Both the position numbers and the translations under genes were made by a program. Positions 1 through 6,685 of a DNA stretch of 36,187 nucleotides are shown here, piece after piece. The notes beneath the pieces were generated by a model. It was given only the letters and a program-made list of their open reading frames with translations. It did no database searches and was not told the DNA's origin. The first letter of the stretch is position 1. Each line of letters starts with the position of its first letter. The stretch is from Streptomyces solicavernae. GTDB lineage: Bacteria; Actinomycetota; Actinomycetes; Streptomycetales; Streptomycetaceae. The DNA lies in contig NZ_JASCIR010000044.1 in assembly GCF_029968095.1 (NCBI RefSeq), positions 1-36,187 on the forward strand. Reading direction: 5' to 3'.

Positions 1-18
1 CCCCCCCCCCCCCCCCCC
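1..18. repeat. Poly-C homopolymer tract
   Basis: Eighteen consecutive C residues open the window (poly-G on the strand of the adjacent tRNA, just downstream of its 3' end). It may extend beyond the window. It could be a real slippage-prone tract or a sequencing or assembly artefact; the sequence alone cannot decide. Confidence 0.8.
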
Positions 19-29
19 GCTTCTCGCTG

Positions 30-114
30 TGTCCGAGGGGGGACTTGAACCCCCACGCCCGATAAAGGGCACTAGCACCTCAAGCTAGCGCGTCTGCCAT
101 TCCGCCACCCGGAC
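30..114 (-). tRNA. tRNA-Leu (anticodon GAG)
   Basis: The reverse complement folds as a class II tRNA of 85 nt. The acceptor arm GTCCGGG pairs with CTCGGAC, with discriminator A. The anticodon stem CTAGC/GCTAG encloses the loop TTGAGGT, giving anticodon GAG, which reads CUC and CUU leucine codons. A long variable arm (TGCCCTTTATCGGGCG region) and a T arm with GTTCAAG are present, as expected for leucine tRNAs. The 3' CCA is not encoded, the usual state for many Streptomyces tRNAs. Confidence 0.97.
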
Positions 115-177
115 CGGTGACCCGCGGTTTCCCGCGGCGACGTGGAAAACCATAGCAAACATTCGAGGCCCCCTGAT

Positions 178-218
178 CACACCCCCGGCCCACCTCCGGC
201 CCACCCCCGGCCCACCCC
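178..218. repeat. Short tandem repeat CCCCGGCCCAC
   Basis: Three imperfect head-to-tail copies of an 11-bp C-rich unit lie in the 212-bp gap between the tRNA and the M20 peptidase gene. I see no coding potential. It is probably simple-sequence expansion. Confidence 0.6.
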
Positions 219-326
219 TGTCCGGCCTGGGAACGGCGCATGACGGGCGGTGCCCTGCCTTGGGGCGGGAGGGGTCGGCGCGCGAGGATATGAGGGACCA
301 CCAGCGGCAACTCGGGAGGAAGCAGC

Positions 327-1661
327 GTGAGCGAGTCGAGCAGGGGCGAGAAGGCACCGTCGGTCTCCGGCCAGGACGAGGTCGTCGACCTCTGCCGGGA
401 CCTGATCCGTATCGACACCAGCAACTACGGCGACCACTCGGGACCCGGCGAGCGCAAGGCCGCCGAGTACGTGGCGGAGAAGCTCGCCGAGGTCGGCCTC
501 GAACCGAAGATCTTCGAGTCCCACCCGGGCCGCGCCTCGACCGTCGCCCGCATCGAGGGCGCGGACCCGTCCAAGCCCGCGCTGCTGATCCACGGCCACA
601 CCGACGTCGTACCGGCCAACGCGCAGGACTGGACCCACCACCCCTTCTCCGGCGAGGTCGCCGACGGCTGCGTCTGGGGCCGGGGTGCGGTCGACATGAA
701 GGACATGGACGCGATGACCCTCGCGGTCGTACGCGACCGCCTGCGCAGCGGCCGCAAGCCCCCGCGCGACATCGTCCTCGCCTTCCTCGCCGACGAGGAG
801 GCCGGGGGTACGTATGGGGCGCGCCACCTCGTCGACAAGCACCCGGGCCTCTTCGAGGGCGTCACCGAGGCGATCGGCGAGGTCGGCGGCTTCTCCTTCA
901 CCGTGAACGAGAATCTGCGCCTCTACCTCGTGGAGACCGCCCAGAAGGGCATGCACTGGATGCGGCTCACCGTGGACGGCACGGCGGGCCACGGCTCCAT
1001 GACGAACGACGACAACGCGATCACCGAGCTGTGCGAGGCCGTCGGCCGCCTCGGCCGGCACAACTGGCCGGTGCGCGTCACCAAGACCGTCCGCTCCTTC
1101 CTCGACGAGCTCTCCGACGCCCTCGGCACAGAACTCGACCCGGAGAACATGGACGAGACGCTCGCCAAGCTCGGCGGCATCGCGAAGATGATCGGCGCGA
1201 CCCTCAAGAACTCCGCCGCCCCCACCCAACTCGGCGCCGGCTACAAGGTGAACGTCATCCCCGGCCAGGCCACCGCCCACGTCGACGGCCGCTTCCTGCC
1301 CGGCTACGAGCAGGAGTTCCTGGCCGACCTCGACCGCCTCCTCGGCCCGCGCGTCAAGCGGGAGGACGTGCACGCCGACAAGGCCCTGGAGACCGGGTTC
1401 GACGGCAAGCTCGTGGACGCCATGCAGAGCGCCCTCGGCGCCGAGGACCCGATCGCGCGGGCCGTGCCGTACATGCTCTCCGGCGGCACCGACGCCAAGT
1501 CCTTCGACGACCTCGGCATCCGCTGCTTCGGCTTCGCGCCCCTGCAGCTGCCGCCCGAGCTGGACTTCGCGGGCATGTTCCACGGCGTGGACGAGCGGGT
1601 TCCGGTGGACGGCCTGAAGTTCGGCGTACGCGTCCTCGACCGGTTCATCGACGCGTCGTGA
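327..1661 (+). CDS. M20/M25/M40 family metallopeptidase/amidohydrolase
   Basis: A 444-residue zinc-dependent peptidase or deacylase of the M20 family (ArgE/DapE/carboxypeptidase G2 type), which hydrolyses an amide bond of a small peptide or N-acyl amino acid in the cytoplasm. Visible metal-site motifs are HGHTD (His91, Asp93), WGRGAVDMKD (Asp123) and DEEAG with the catalytic Glu pair at 157-158. GHGSM near residue 226 begins the dimerisation domain, and a late His lies in MFHGVDERVP near 419. There is no signal peptide. The GTG start at 327 has a good GGAGGA site at 315-320. It stands alone, upstream of chpH on the same strand with a 159-bp gap. The exact substrate cannot be read from the sequence; the family is certain. 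Confidence 0.93.
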   Translation: MSESSRGEKAPSVSGQDEVVDLCRDLIRIDTSNYGDHSGPGERKAAEYVAEKLAEVGLEPKIFESHPGRASTVARIEGADPSKPALLIHGHTDVVPANAQDWTHHPFSGEVADGCVWGRGAVDMKDMDAMTLAVVRDRLRSGRKPPRDIVLAFLADEEAGGTYGARHLVDKHPGLFEGVTEAIGEVGGFSFTVNENLRLYLVETAQKGMHWMRLTVDGTAGHGSMTNDDNAITELCEAVGRLGRHNWPVRVTKTVRSFLDELSDALGTELDPENMDETLAKLGGIAKMIGATLKNSAAPTQLGAGYKVNVIPGQATAHVDGRFLPGYEQEFLADLDRLLGPRVKREDVHADKALETGFDGKLVDAMQSALGAEDPIARAVPYMLSGGTDAKSFDDLGIRCFGFAPLQLPPELDFAGMFHGVDERVPVDGLKFGVRVLDRFIDAS

Positions 1662-1727
1662 CCCCCCGGGAAGGCGTCGCGCTCGCGTCAAGAATCGCCC
1701 GCGTGTGCGCAGTTGACTGAAACGGGT

Positions 1728-1741
1728 GAACGGGGCCGTTC
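1728..1741. other. Short perfect palindrome upstream of chpH
   Basis: GAACGG-GG-CCGTTC is a perfect 6-bp inverted repeat, 80 bp before the chpH start. It could be a protein-binding site in the chpH promoter or the weak end of the M20 transcript. It has no T run, so I do not call it a terminator. Confidence 0.35.
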
Positions 1742-1777
1742 GGTCGTAGCCCCCGTCACCTCTCCTCGTTACAGGTG

Positions 1778-1802
1778 ATGCAGTCCGCGGCTGGGACTGC
1801 AT
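1778..1802 (+). promoter_or_regulatory. Hairpin in the chpH leader
   Basis: A 9-bp perfect inverted repeat, ATGCAGTCC/GGACTGCAT, with a 7-nt loop ends 7 nt before the AAGGAGG ribosome-binding site (1810-1816) of chpH. In RNA it would form a stable hairpin next to the Shine-Dalgarno sequence. It could stabilise the leader or modulate initiation. It could instead be a DNA operator. Confidence 0.5.
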
Positions 1803-1820
1803 TGCCAACAAGGAGGAATA

Positions 1821-2054
1821 ATGATCAAGAAGGTCGTCGCTGCTGCGGCTGCCACCGGTGGTCTGGTGCTCGCCGGTGCGGGTATGGCCGTCGCCGACGC
1901 GGGCGCACAGGGCGCTGCCGTCAAGTCCCCGGGCGTGCTTTCGGGCAACGTCGTTCAGGCGCCCGTCCACGTGCCGGTGAACGTCTGCGGCAACACGGTC
2001 TCCGTGATCGGGCTGCTGAACCCCGCCTTCGGCAACACCTGCGTGAACAAGTGA
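1821..2054 (+). CDS. chpH: Short chaplin (ChpH-like)
   Basis: A 77-residue secreted hydrophobic surface protein that assembles into amyloid-like fibrils and lets aerial hyphae leave the aqueous layer. Residues 1-26 are a Sec signal peptide (MIKK, then an Ala/Gly/Val core ending AVADA). The remaining ~50 residues are a single chaplin domain with the hallmark GN-VQAPVHVPVNVCGN and GLLNPAFGNTC, and two cysteines (56 and 74) that form the chaplin disulphide. It starts at ATG with an excellent AAGGAGG site. It sits directly upstream of the long chaplin gene, the order known for S. coelicolor chpH-chpC. Expression in the family is developmental (BldN regulon); I could not confirm a BldN promoter by eye. 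Confidence 0.95.
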   Translation: MIKKVVAAAAATGGLVLAGAGMAVADAGAQGAAVKSPGVLSGNVVQAPVHVPVNVCGNTVSVIGLLNPAFGNTCVNK

Positions 2055-2089
2055 CGTTGTGCCTCACCCCTTGAGGGGTTGAGTCCGTG

Positions 2090-2120
2090 GCCCCGGAGTG
2101 CGCGCCATGCACTCCGGGGC
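2090..2120 (+). terminator. Terminator hairpin after chpH
   Basis: A perfect 12-bp stem (GCCCCGGAGTGC, 2090-2101, with GCACTCCGGGGC, 2109-2120) carries a 7-nt loop and lies 36 nt after the chpH stop. A weaker bulged hairpin (CTCACCCC/GGGGTTGAG) lies at 2063-2083. There is no U tract, typical of Streptomyces. It probably separates chpH from chpC or protects the abundant chpH transcript. Confidence 0.75.
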
Positions 2121-2193
2121 TGTTGGGCATGAGAGCGCACGTCCCGCTGTGGGGCGTGCGTGTTCCCAGCAGTTCCAAGACAGGGAAGTACCT

Positions 2194-2919
2194 ATGCGAC
2201 AGGTCACGCGCAAAGGCCTGATCACCGTGGCCGCCGCGAGCGGCGTACTCGCCGTCACCGGTTACGCACACGCCGACTCGGGCGCCCAGGGCGGCGCCGA
2301 GCGGTCGCCCGGCGTCGCCTCCGGGAACAGCGTCCAGGCACCGATCGAGGTGCCGGTCAACGTCTGCGGCAACACCGTGAACGTCGTCGGCCTCCTCAAT
2401 CCGGCGGCAGGCAACGACTGCGGCAACTCCTCCCACGGAGGCGGCAAGCCGTCTGACGGAGGCGGCAAGTCCTCTGACGGAGGCGGCCGTTCGGCCAACA
2501 GAAGCAGCTCCACGAACACGGAGGGCCCGGGCGGCGGGGCGTCCGCCGAGGGCGGCACGTCCCACTCGCCCGGCATCCTCTCCGGCAACAGCGTCCAGGC
2601 ACCGGTCGAGGTACCGGTGAACGCCTGCGGGAACGGGATCACGGGCGTCGGCGCCCTCAACCCCACCACGGGCAACGACTGCGGCAACGACCCTCAGGAG
2701 GAGACTCCGCGGGCGCCGCAGGACCCCCAGGACCCGGTCGCCGAGGAGCCCCGCGAGCAGCCGAACGAGCCGAAGACGCAGCTCGTCACGTCGACCCGCA
2801 GCGTCGAGCAGCTCGCCGAGACCGGCAGCGACCTGCCGCTCGGCATCGCGGTCCCGGTGAGCGCGGGCATGCTGCTCGCGGGCACCGTGCTCTACCGCAG
2901 GGCCCGCGTGCGCGCCTGA
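2194..2919 (+). CDS. chpC: Long chaplin with two chaplin domains and LAXTG sorting signal
   Basis: A 241-residue cell-wall-anchored chaplin. Residues 1-28 are a signal peptide. Chaplin domain 1 spans about 40-78 (Cys58, Cys76). Residues 80-120 are a Gly/Ser-rich linker with an 18-bp tandem repeat at DNA level (GGGKPSD, GGGKSSD, GGGRS). Domain 2 spans about 127-165 (Cys145, Cys163). A Pro/Glu-rich spacer (166-195) follows, then LAETG at 207-211, a hydrophobic segment and a YRRARVRA tail, which is a class E sortase signal. It would be covalently linked to peptidoglycan and display the surface fibrils. I chose the ATG at 2194 because the signal peptide begins there; an upstream ATG at 2098 lies in the terminator. 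ChpC is inferred from adjacency to chpH; ChpA and ChpB share the architecture. Confidence 0.93.
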   Translation: MRQVTRKGLITVAAASGVLAVTGYAHADSGAQGGAERSPGVASGNSVQAPIEVPVNVCGNTVNVVGLLNPAAGNDCGNSSHGGGKPSDGGGKSSDGGGRSANRSSSTNTEGPGGGASAEGGTSHSPGILSGNSVQAPVEVPVNACGNGITGVGALNPTTGNDCGNDPQEETPRAPQDPQDPVAEEPREQPNEPKTQLVTSTRSVEQLAETGSDLPLGIAVPVSAGMLLAGTVLYRRARVRA

Positions 2920-2938
2920 CGCACCCGGGAGCACGACG

Positions 2939-2974
2939 ACGGAGTGGGTCCCGTGAGAACGGTGCCCACTCCGT
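2939..2974. terminator. Bidirectional terminator between chpC and the DUF5703 gene
   Basis: Arms ACGGAGTGGG (2939-2948) and CCCACTCCGT (2965-2974) form a 10-bp stem. The 16-nt loop contains a second small stem, CCGT-GAGA-ACGG. It lies between two convergent genes and can serve both. Confidence 0.75.
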
Positions 2975-3006
2975 TCGCATGTGCGCTCACATCTCCGCCT
3001 GGCCGT

Positions 3007-3195
3007 TCACCAGGTGGCGCGCACCTGCCGGATGATCCGGCGGCGCAACCGCACCTTGCGGCTGCCGTCCCTGCGCAGGCTCAGTCGGTCCAACTCCCAG
3101 TGCCCGTACTCCGCGTGGTCCGTCAGGAGACGGGTCGCCTCCTTGCGGGAAACCCCGCGCGGCACATACACATCGACAAATTCGTATTCCGGCAT
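3007..3195 (-). CDS. DUF5703 family small basic protein
   Basis: A 62-residue protein beginning MPEYEFVDVYVPRGVSRKEA, with a central TDHAEYGHWELDRLSL stretch and an Arg-rich end (RKVRLRRRIIRQVRATW). I recognise it as the conserved actinobacterial DUF5703 family; no function is known. It is cytoplasmic, with no signal or membrane segment. It is convergent with chpC and divergent from the acidic protein at 3243, sharing a 47-bp intergenic space. Confidence 0.8.
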   Translation of the reverse strand: MPEYEFVDVYVPRGVSRKEATRLLTDHAEYGHWELDRLSLRRDGSRKVRLRRRIIRQVRATW

Positions 3196-3229
3196 CGCAT
3201 CTATTGTGCGGGCAGCGCCCCGGTACGGA

Positions 3230-3235
3230 TAGCGT
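3230..3235 (+). promoter_or_regulatory. -10 box of a probable leaderless promoter
   Basis: TAGCGT matches the actinobacterial TANNNT -10 pattern and ends 7 nt before the ATG at 3243. There is no Shine-Dalgarno sequence between them. Transcription should start at or next to the A of the start codon. Confidence 0.5.
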
Positions 3236-3242
3236 CTGCACT

Positions 3243-3965
3243 ATGTCTGATGCTGCGCAGCCCACAGCTGCCGAGGTACGTGCCGCCGCCGAGGCGGTCA
3301 AGGCCGCGCTCGACGCCCACCTGGCGGCCGTCGAGCGGAGGCCGGGGGAGGACGACTCGGGCGTCCATGAGGCGTTCAACCAGCTGGCCGCGGCGGCGGA
3401 GGCCTACGACGAGCTGCTCTACGACGCCTACGACGAGGTCACACCCTTCGAGATCCCGGGCGCGGAAGACGGCCTGCCGCCGTACACGGGGCCGGAGGAG
3501 CCGACCGCGGTGAGCGTGCTGATCCGCCGCGACTACACCGTGGCCGAGCCGCAGCGGCTGCGGGCCCAGGCACAGCGCGTCGCAGATCTGGACACCGACA
3601 CCGCCGCGGGCGAACCCTCGGCCGCGGGCGTCGTGGGACACAGCGTGCATGCCGCGCTCGGGGTGCTGTTCGGCGAGTTCGAGCCGGACGAAATCGCCTC
3701 CAGGCACAAGGAGTTCGGCCTGGAGGAGGGCGACTCGACGCTGTGGGTGGCGGCCGCGGACGAGCCGTCCGAGCCGGGGGAGTGGCTGGACGCGCCCTTC
3801 GAGCAGGCGGACCCGCAGCAGATCGTGTGCCGCTTCGACGTCAGCTCGGTCTTCGACGAGGACCTTGACGAAGACCTGGACCACGACCGGGGCTTCCCCC
3901 GCCCCGCATCCGGCCGCAACGGATCGCCCCGTACGACACCCCAGGACATCGACGGCCTCGCCTGA
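3243..3965 (+). CDS. Conserved hypothetical acidic protein
   Basis: A 240-residue soluble protein of unknown function. Residues 1-70 look helical and Ala/Glu-rich (AAEVRAAAEAVKAALDAHLAAVE), perhaps a coiled coil. A middle part contains SVLIRRDYTVAEPQRL and GHSVHAALGVLFGEFEPDEI. The C-terminal third is very acidic (FDEDLDEDLDHDRG) and ends in a disordered Ser/Pro/Arg tail. There is no signal peptide or membrane segment. The ATG at 3243 is preferred over the in-frame ATG at 3204 because a TAGCGT -10 box lies 7 nt before it with no Shine-Dalgarno site. I know similar proteins only as Streptomyces hypotheticals. Confidence 0.82.
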   Translation: MSDAAQPTAAEVRAAAEAVKAALDAHLAAVERRPGEDDSGVHEAFNQLAAAAEAYDELLYDAYDEVTPFEIPGAEDGLPPYTGPEEPTAVSVLIRRDYTVAEPQRLRAQAQRVADLDTDTAAGEPSAAGVVGHSVHAALGVLFGEFEPDEIASRHKEFGLEEGDSTLWVAAADEPSEPGEWLDAPFEQADPQQIVCRFDVSSVFDEDLDEDLDHDRGFPRPASGRNGSPRTTPQDIDGLA

Positions 3966-4050
3966 GCCCGCCCTCCCCGGGCCCCTCGGTGTTCGGGGGC
4001 TGCCGGTGCGGGTCCGGTCACCCGCCGTTCGCCTGCGGTCGCCGGCGGAC

Positions 4051-4075
4051 GCCCGGCCGATGCTTTCGGCCGGGC
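4051..4075. terminator. Bidirectional terminator between 3243-3965 and the RecD-like gene
   Basis: A 10-bp perfect stem, GCCCGGCCGA/TCGGCCGGGC, with loop TGCTT lies between two convergent genes (ends at 3965 and 4130). Confidence 0.7.
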
Positions 4076-4138
4076 GCCCGCGCGCGGGCCGGTCAGGGCT
4101 GTGGGCCGGGCGCCCGCCCGCGGGCCCGGTCAGGGCTG
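4068..4138. repeat. Imperfect 34-bp direct repeat spanning a stop codon
   Basis: Two near-identical copies (about 4068-4101 and 4104-4138) of a GC-rich unit that ends GGTCAGGGCTG. The second copy contains the stop codon of the minus-strand RecD-like gene (4130-4132). It looks like a local tandem duplication of the 3' end of that gene. Confidence 0.6.
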
Positions 4139-6685
4139 GCCACCCGTGGTGGTTGTCGTGCCCTGGGGCGGGGTCTGGGTGCGGAGCAGGGTCTGCAACC
4201 GGGTCGTACGCGGTTTCGCCGGACGCTCCGCCACGGCGCGCGGGAGGGCCTGCTCCACGCCGTGCACCACCGAGAGATGCCGCTCGGCGCGCCCGAACGC
4301 GGTGTAGACCCACGCCCTGGTCAGCCCCTGCGCCGCGTCACCGGGAAGGACGACGACGGCCGCGGGCCAGCGCTGTCCGACCGCCTGGTGCGCGGTCAGC
4401 GCCCAGCCGTGCCGCACCGACTGCTCCACGCGCTCCTTGCGTACGACGACGGGGCCGCCCTCGCACTCCAGGTGCAGCCCGTCCGCGTCCGCCCGCACCA
4501 CGCGGCCCTGGACCGTCCGGCCGGGCGCGGGGGAGTACGCGACCCGGTCGCCGGGGTCGAAGCCGCCGAAGCGGCCGGGGCCGGGGTTGAGCCGCTCCTT
4601 CAGGGCGGCGTTCAGGGCGCGGGTGCCCGCGGCGCCGCCGTGGCCCACGGTGATCACCTGCGTCGCGTCGACGGGCAGGCCGAACGCGCGGGGCACCGAC
4701 TCGGCGACCAGCTGGACCGTACGGTGCACGGCCTCGCCCGCGTCCCGCACCGGGACGATCACCACTTCCTTCTCCGGGGCGGCCACCTGGTTCAGCTCGC
4801 CGACGCCGACCCCCGAGACCAGCTCGCCGATCGGACCCTCGTCCGGGACCCGCGAGACGACCACGGGGCAGACGCGGGCGGCCACCAGGTCGGCGAAGAC
4901 CCGGCCGGGCCCGGCCGACCACAGCACCCCCGGATCGCCGCTCAGCACCAGCCGGGCGCCGTCGGGCAGCGACTCCACGAGCATCGCCGCACCCTCGACG
5001 TCCAGCTGCGGGGCGTCGAGCAGCACCAGCAGGTCGAGGTCGAACGCGCCCTCGGCGTCCCGGCCCGGGCCCTCCGCGCCGGAGAGCAGCCCGGCGACGG
5101 TCACGGCGGCAGCGGCGCCGGGCACGTCGGACTCAGCGGCGCCGGGCACGCCGGACTCAGGGGCGCCGGGCACGCCGGACTCAGGGGCGCCGGGCACGTC
5201 GGACTCAGGGGCGCCGGACTCGGGGGCGGCGGGTCCGGGGCGTGTCGCGAGGGCCTGTGTGAACGCCCGCTTCCCGTACGGCGTGTGGGCGGCGGCGCAG
5301 ACCCGCAGTCCAGCCGCTGCGGCGGCGGCCACCAGGGCGGCGGGCTCGGCGCGGGCCGCCTCGCCCCCGGTGTGCAGGACGAGGCTGCTGCCCCCGACGG
5401 CCCGGATCAGCTCGGCCGTCGAGCCGCGGGCGGAACCGGCGGCCGCGAGCAGCGTCGCCTGCTGCGGACTCTCCTCCTTGGCAGGGGAGTTGAGGACCCG
5501 GGCAAGCCCGTCGGCAAGGCTCTCCTCCGCCAGCGCGTACCGCTCAAGGCCGACGAGGACACGGACCGGCTGCTCCCGCTCCTCGTCCGCCTCCTCGCCC
5601 GCGCCCGCGCCCGCGCCTGTGTCGGCGACCGCTGCGGCCGGGGCGCCCGGGGCGGTCTCCAGCGCGTCCTGGAAGACCAGCAGGTCGCCCTCGGCGATCG
5701 CGCTCTGGACCGCGGCGTCGGCGTCCGCCACCCCGTACCGCCCGAGCGTGGACTCCAGGGCCGGGGCGTCGAGGGCGGTGTGGCCCGCCACGGCGGCCTG
5801 CTCCAGGAGCCAGACGGCGACCGCGCGGTTGCGGCGCGCGTCGTCCGGACGGCAGGCGTCGCCGAGCAGGGCGCGGGCGAACCCGTCGGCCTGCTCCGGG
5901 CGCACGCCCGCGACCCGAAGTAGCTGCCAGGGGTCCTCGCGCAGCACGGCATCCGCGCCCTCGCCCAGGGCCGTGGCCGTCGGCTCGGCGAGCGCGGCCG
6001 GGGCGCCGCCCCCGGCGAGGACCGCGCGGACCGCGTCGACGGTCTCGGCGGCGGGGCCGACGGGGCCCGCCGGGGCGCTCGGCGTCGGAGGCTCGGGCCT
6101 GCGGACCGGCTCGGGGGCAGGGCGGCGAGGCGGGGCCTCCGGCTCGAAGACCGTACGCGCCGGCTTCTCGCCGCTCTCCACGGCGCGGACGGCGGCGAGG
6201 AGGTCGGCCGCCGTGCCGCTGAGTTTCGTGCCGCTCTCGATCGGGGCCTCCCGCTCGGCCTTGCGCCGCTCGATCCGCTCCCGCAACTCCTGCTGAGCCG
6301 CCAACTCGGCCTCGGCTTCGGAGGGTTGAGCAGCGTCCTCGGCAGGCTGGACTCCGCTTTCGGGGGCTTGCGCTGGTTCCTCGGCAGGCTGAGCCCCGCT
6401 TTCGGAAGCTTGCGCTGGTTCCTCGGCAGGCTGAGCCCCGCTTTCGGAGGGCCGAGTACCTTCCTCGGCAGGCCGAGCCCCGGCTTCGGACGGCTCGCCC
6501 TCAGCCTCCGCGTCGGACCGCTGATCCGCAGTACCCTCGGCGCCTTCCGCGCCCTCCGAGCCCTCCGAGCCCTCCGCACCCTCCGCGGCAGCCTCGGGCG
6601 ATGCGGTGCGTGTCAGGGCGTCCTCCGCTGCCGGCTCGGGTGCCGTGCTGCCGGTCTCGTCCGTGGCGGCGGACTCCGTACTCAC
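4130..6685 (-). CDS. RecD-like helicase-fold protein with degenerate ATP-binding site
   Basis: An 851-residue protein. Residues 1 to ~150 are a low-complexity Glu/Ala/Pro/Ser region with a 14-residue repeat. About 200-330 resembles the helix-hairpin-helix/helical part of RecD2 helicases (QLLRVAGVRPEQADGFARALLG). The rest follows the RecD2 helicase order: GDPGVLWSAGPGRVFADLV matches the RecD GDPxQLPSVGPG motif, and the end (HGWALTAHQAVGQRW, then VYTAFGRAERHLSVV) matches the UvrD_C_2/RecD motif V-VI region. The P-loop position (~410-425) reads LLAAAGSARGSTAEL, without the GKT/S lysine, and Walker B reads LLVLLDAPQLD. It is therefore probably not a normal ATPase; a DNA-binding or scaffold role is an inference. 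The GTG start at 6685 overlaps the upstream aldo/keto reductase stop by 4 nt (GTGA). Confidence 0.8.
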   Translation of the reverse strand: MSTESAATDETGSTAPEPAAEDALTRTASPEAAAEGAEGSEGSEGAEGAEGTADQRSDAEAEGEPSEAGARPAEEGTRPSESGAQPAEEPAQASESGAQPAEEPAQAPESGVQPAEDAAQPSEAEAELAAQQELRERIERRKAEREAPIESGTKLSGTAADLLAAVRAVESGEKPARTVFEPEAPPRRPAPEPVRRPEPPTPSAPAGPVGPAAETVDAVRAVLAGGGAPAALAEPTATALGEGADAVLREDPWQLLRVAGVRPEQADGFARALLGDACRPDDARRNRAVAVWLLEQAAVAGHTALDAPALESTLGRYGVADADAAVQSAIAEGDLLVFQDALETAPGAPAAAVADTGAGAGAGEEADEEREQPVRVLVGLERYALAEESLADGLARVLNSPAKEESPQQATLLAAAGSARGSTAELIRAVGGSSLVLHTGGEAARAEPAALVAAAAAAGLRVCAAAHTPYGKRAFTQALATRPGPAAPESGAPESDVPGAPESGVPGAPESGVPGAAESDVPGAAAAVTVAGLLSGAEGPGRDAEGAFDLDLLVLLDAPQLDVEGAAMLVESLPDGARLVLSGDPGVLWSAGPGRVFADLVAARVCPVVVSRVPDEGPIGELVSGVGVGELNQVAAPEKEVVIVPVRDAGEAVHRTVQLVAESVPRAFGLPVDATQVITVGHGGAAGTRALNAALKERLNPGPGRFGGFDPGDRVAYSPAPGRTVQGRVVRADADGLHLECEGGPVVVRKERVEQSVRHGWALTAHQAVGQRWPAAVVVLPGDAAQGLTRAWVYTAFGRAERHLSVVHGVEQALPRAVAERPAKPRTTRLQTLLRTQTPPQGTTTTTGGQP
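5115..5222. repeat. 24-bp tandem repeat inside the RecD-like gene
   Basis: Four full units and a partial fifth with exact 24-bp period (unit starts 5115, 5139, 5163, 5187, 5211), encoding an 8-residue APESGVPG-type repeat. It forms a flexible linker inserted in the helicase-like region. Length variation between strains is likely. Confidence 0.85.
6339..6506. repeat. 42-bp tandem repeat in the N-terminal region of the RecD-like gene
   Basis: Four units with 42-bp period (starts 6339, 6381, 6423, 6465) encode a 14-residue PAEEPAQASESGAQ-like repeat in the disordered acidic N-terminus. Units two and three are nearly identical, which points to recent duplication. Confidence 0.85.

Noticed and set aside
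177..1970. 597-residue minus-strand open frame opposite the M20 peptidase and chpH
   Set aside because: It is a low-complexity, Ala/Gly/Val/Arg-rich shadow of real plus-strand genes caused by high GC at third positions; it spans two genes and a promoter and has no family motifs.
3989..5923. 644-residue plus-strand open frame opposite the RecD-like gene
   Set aside because: Composition is that of a shadow frame and it crosses a terminator hairpin; the minus-strand frame carries recognisable RecD motifs.
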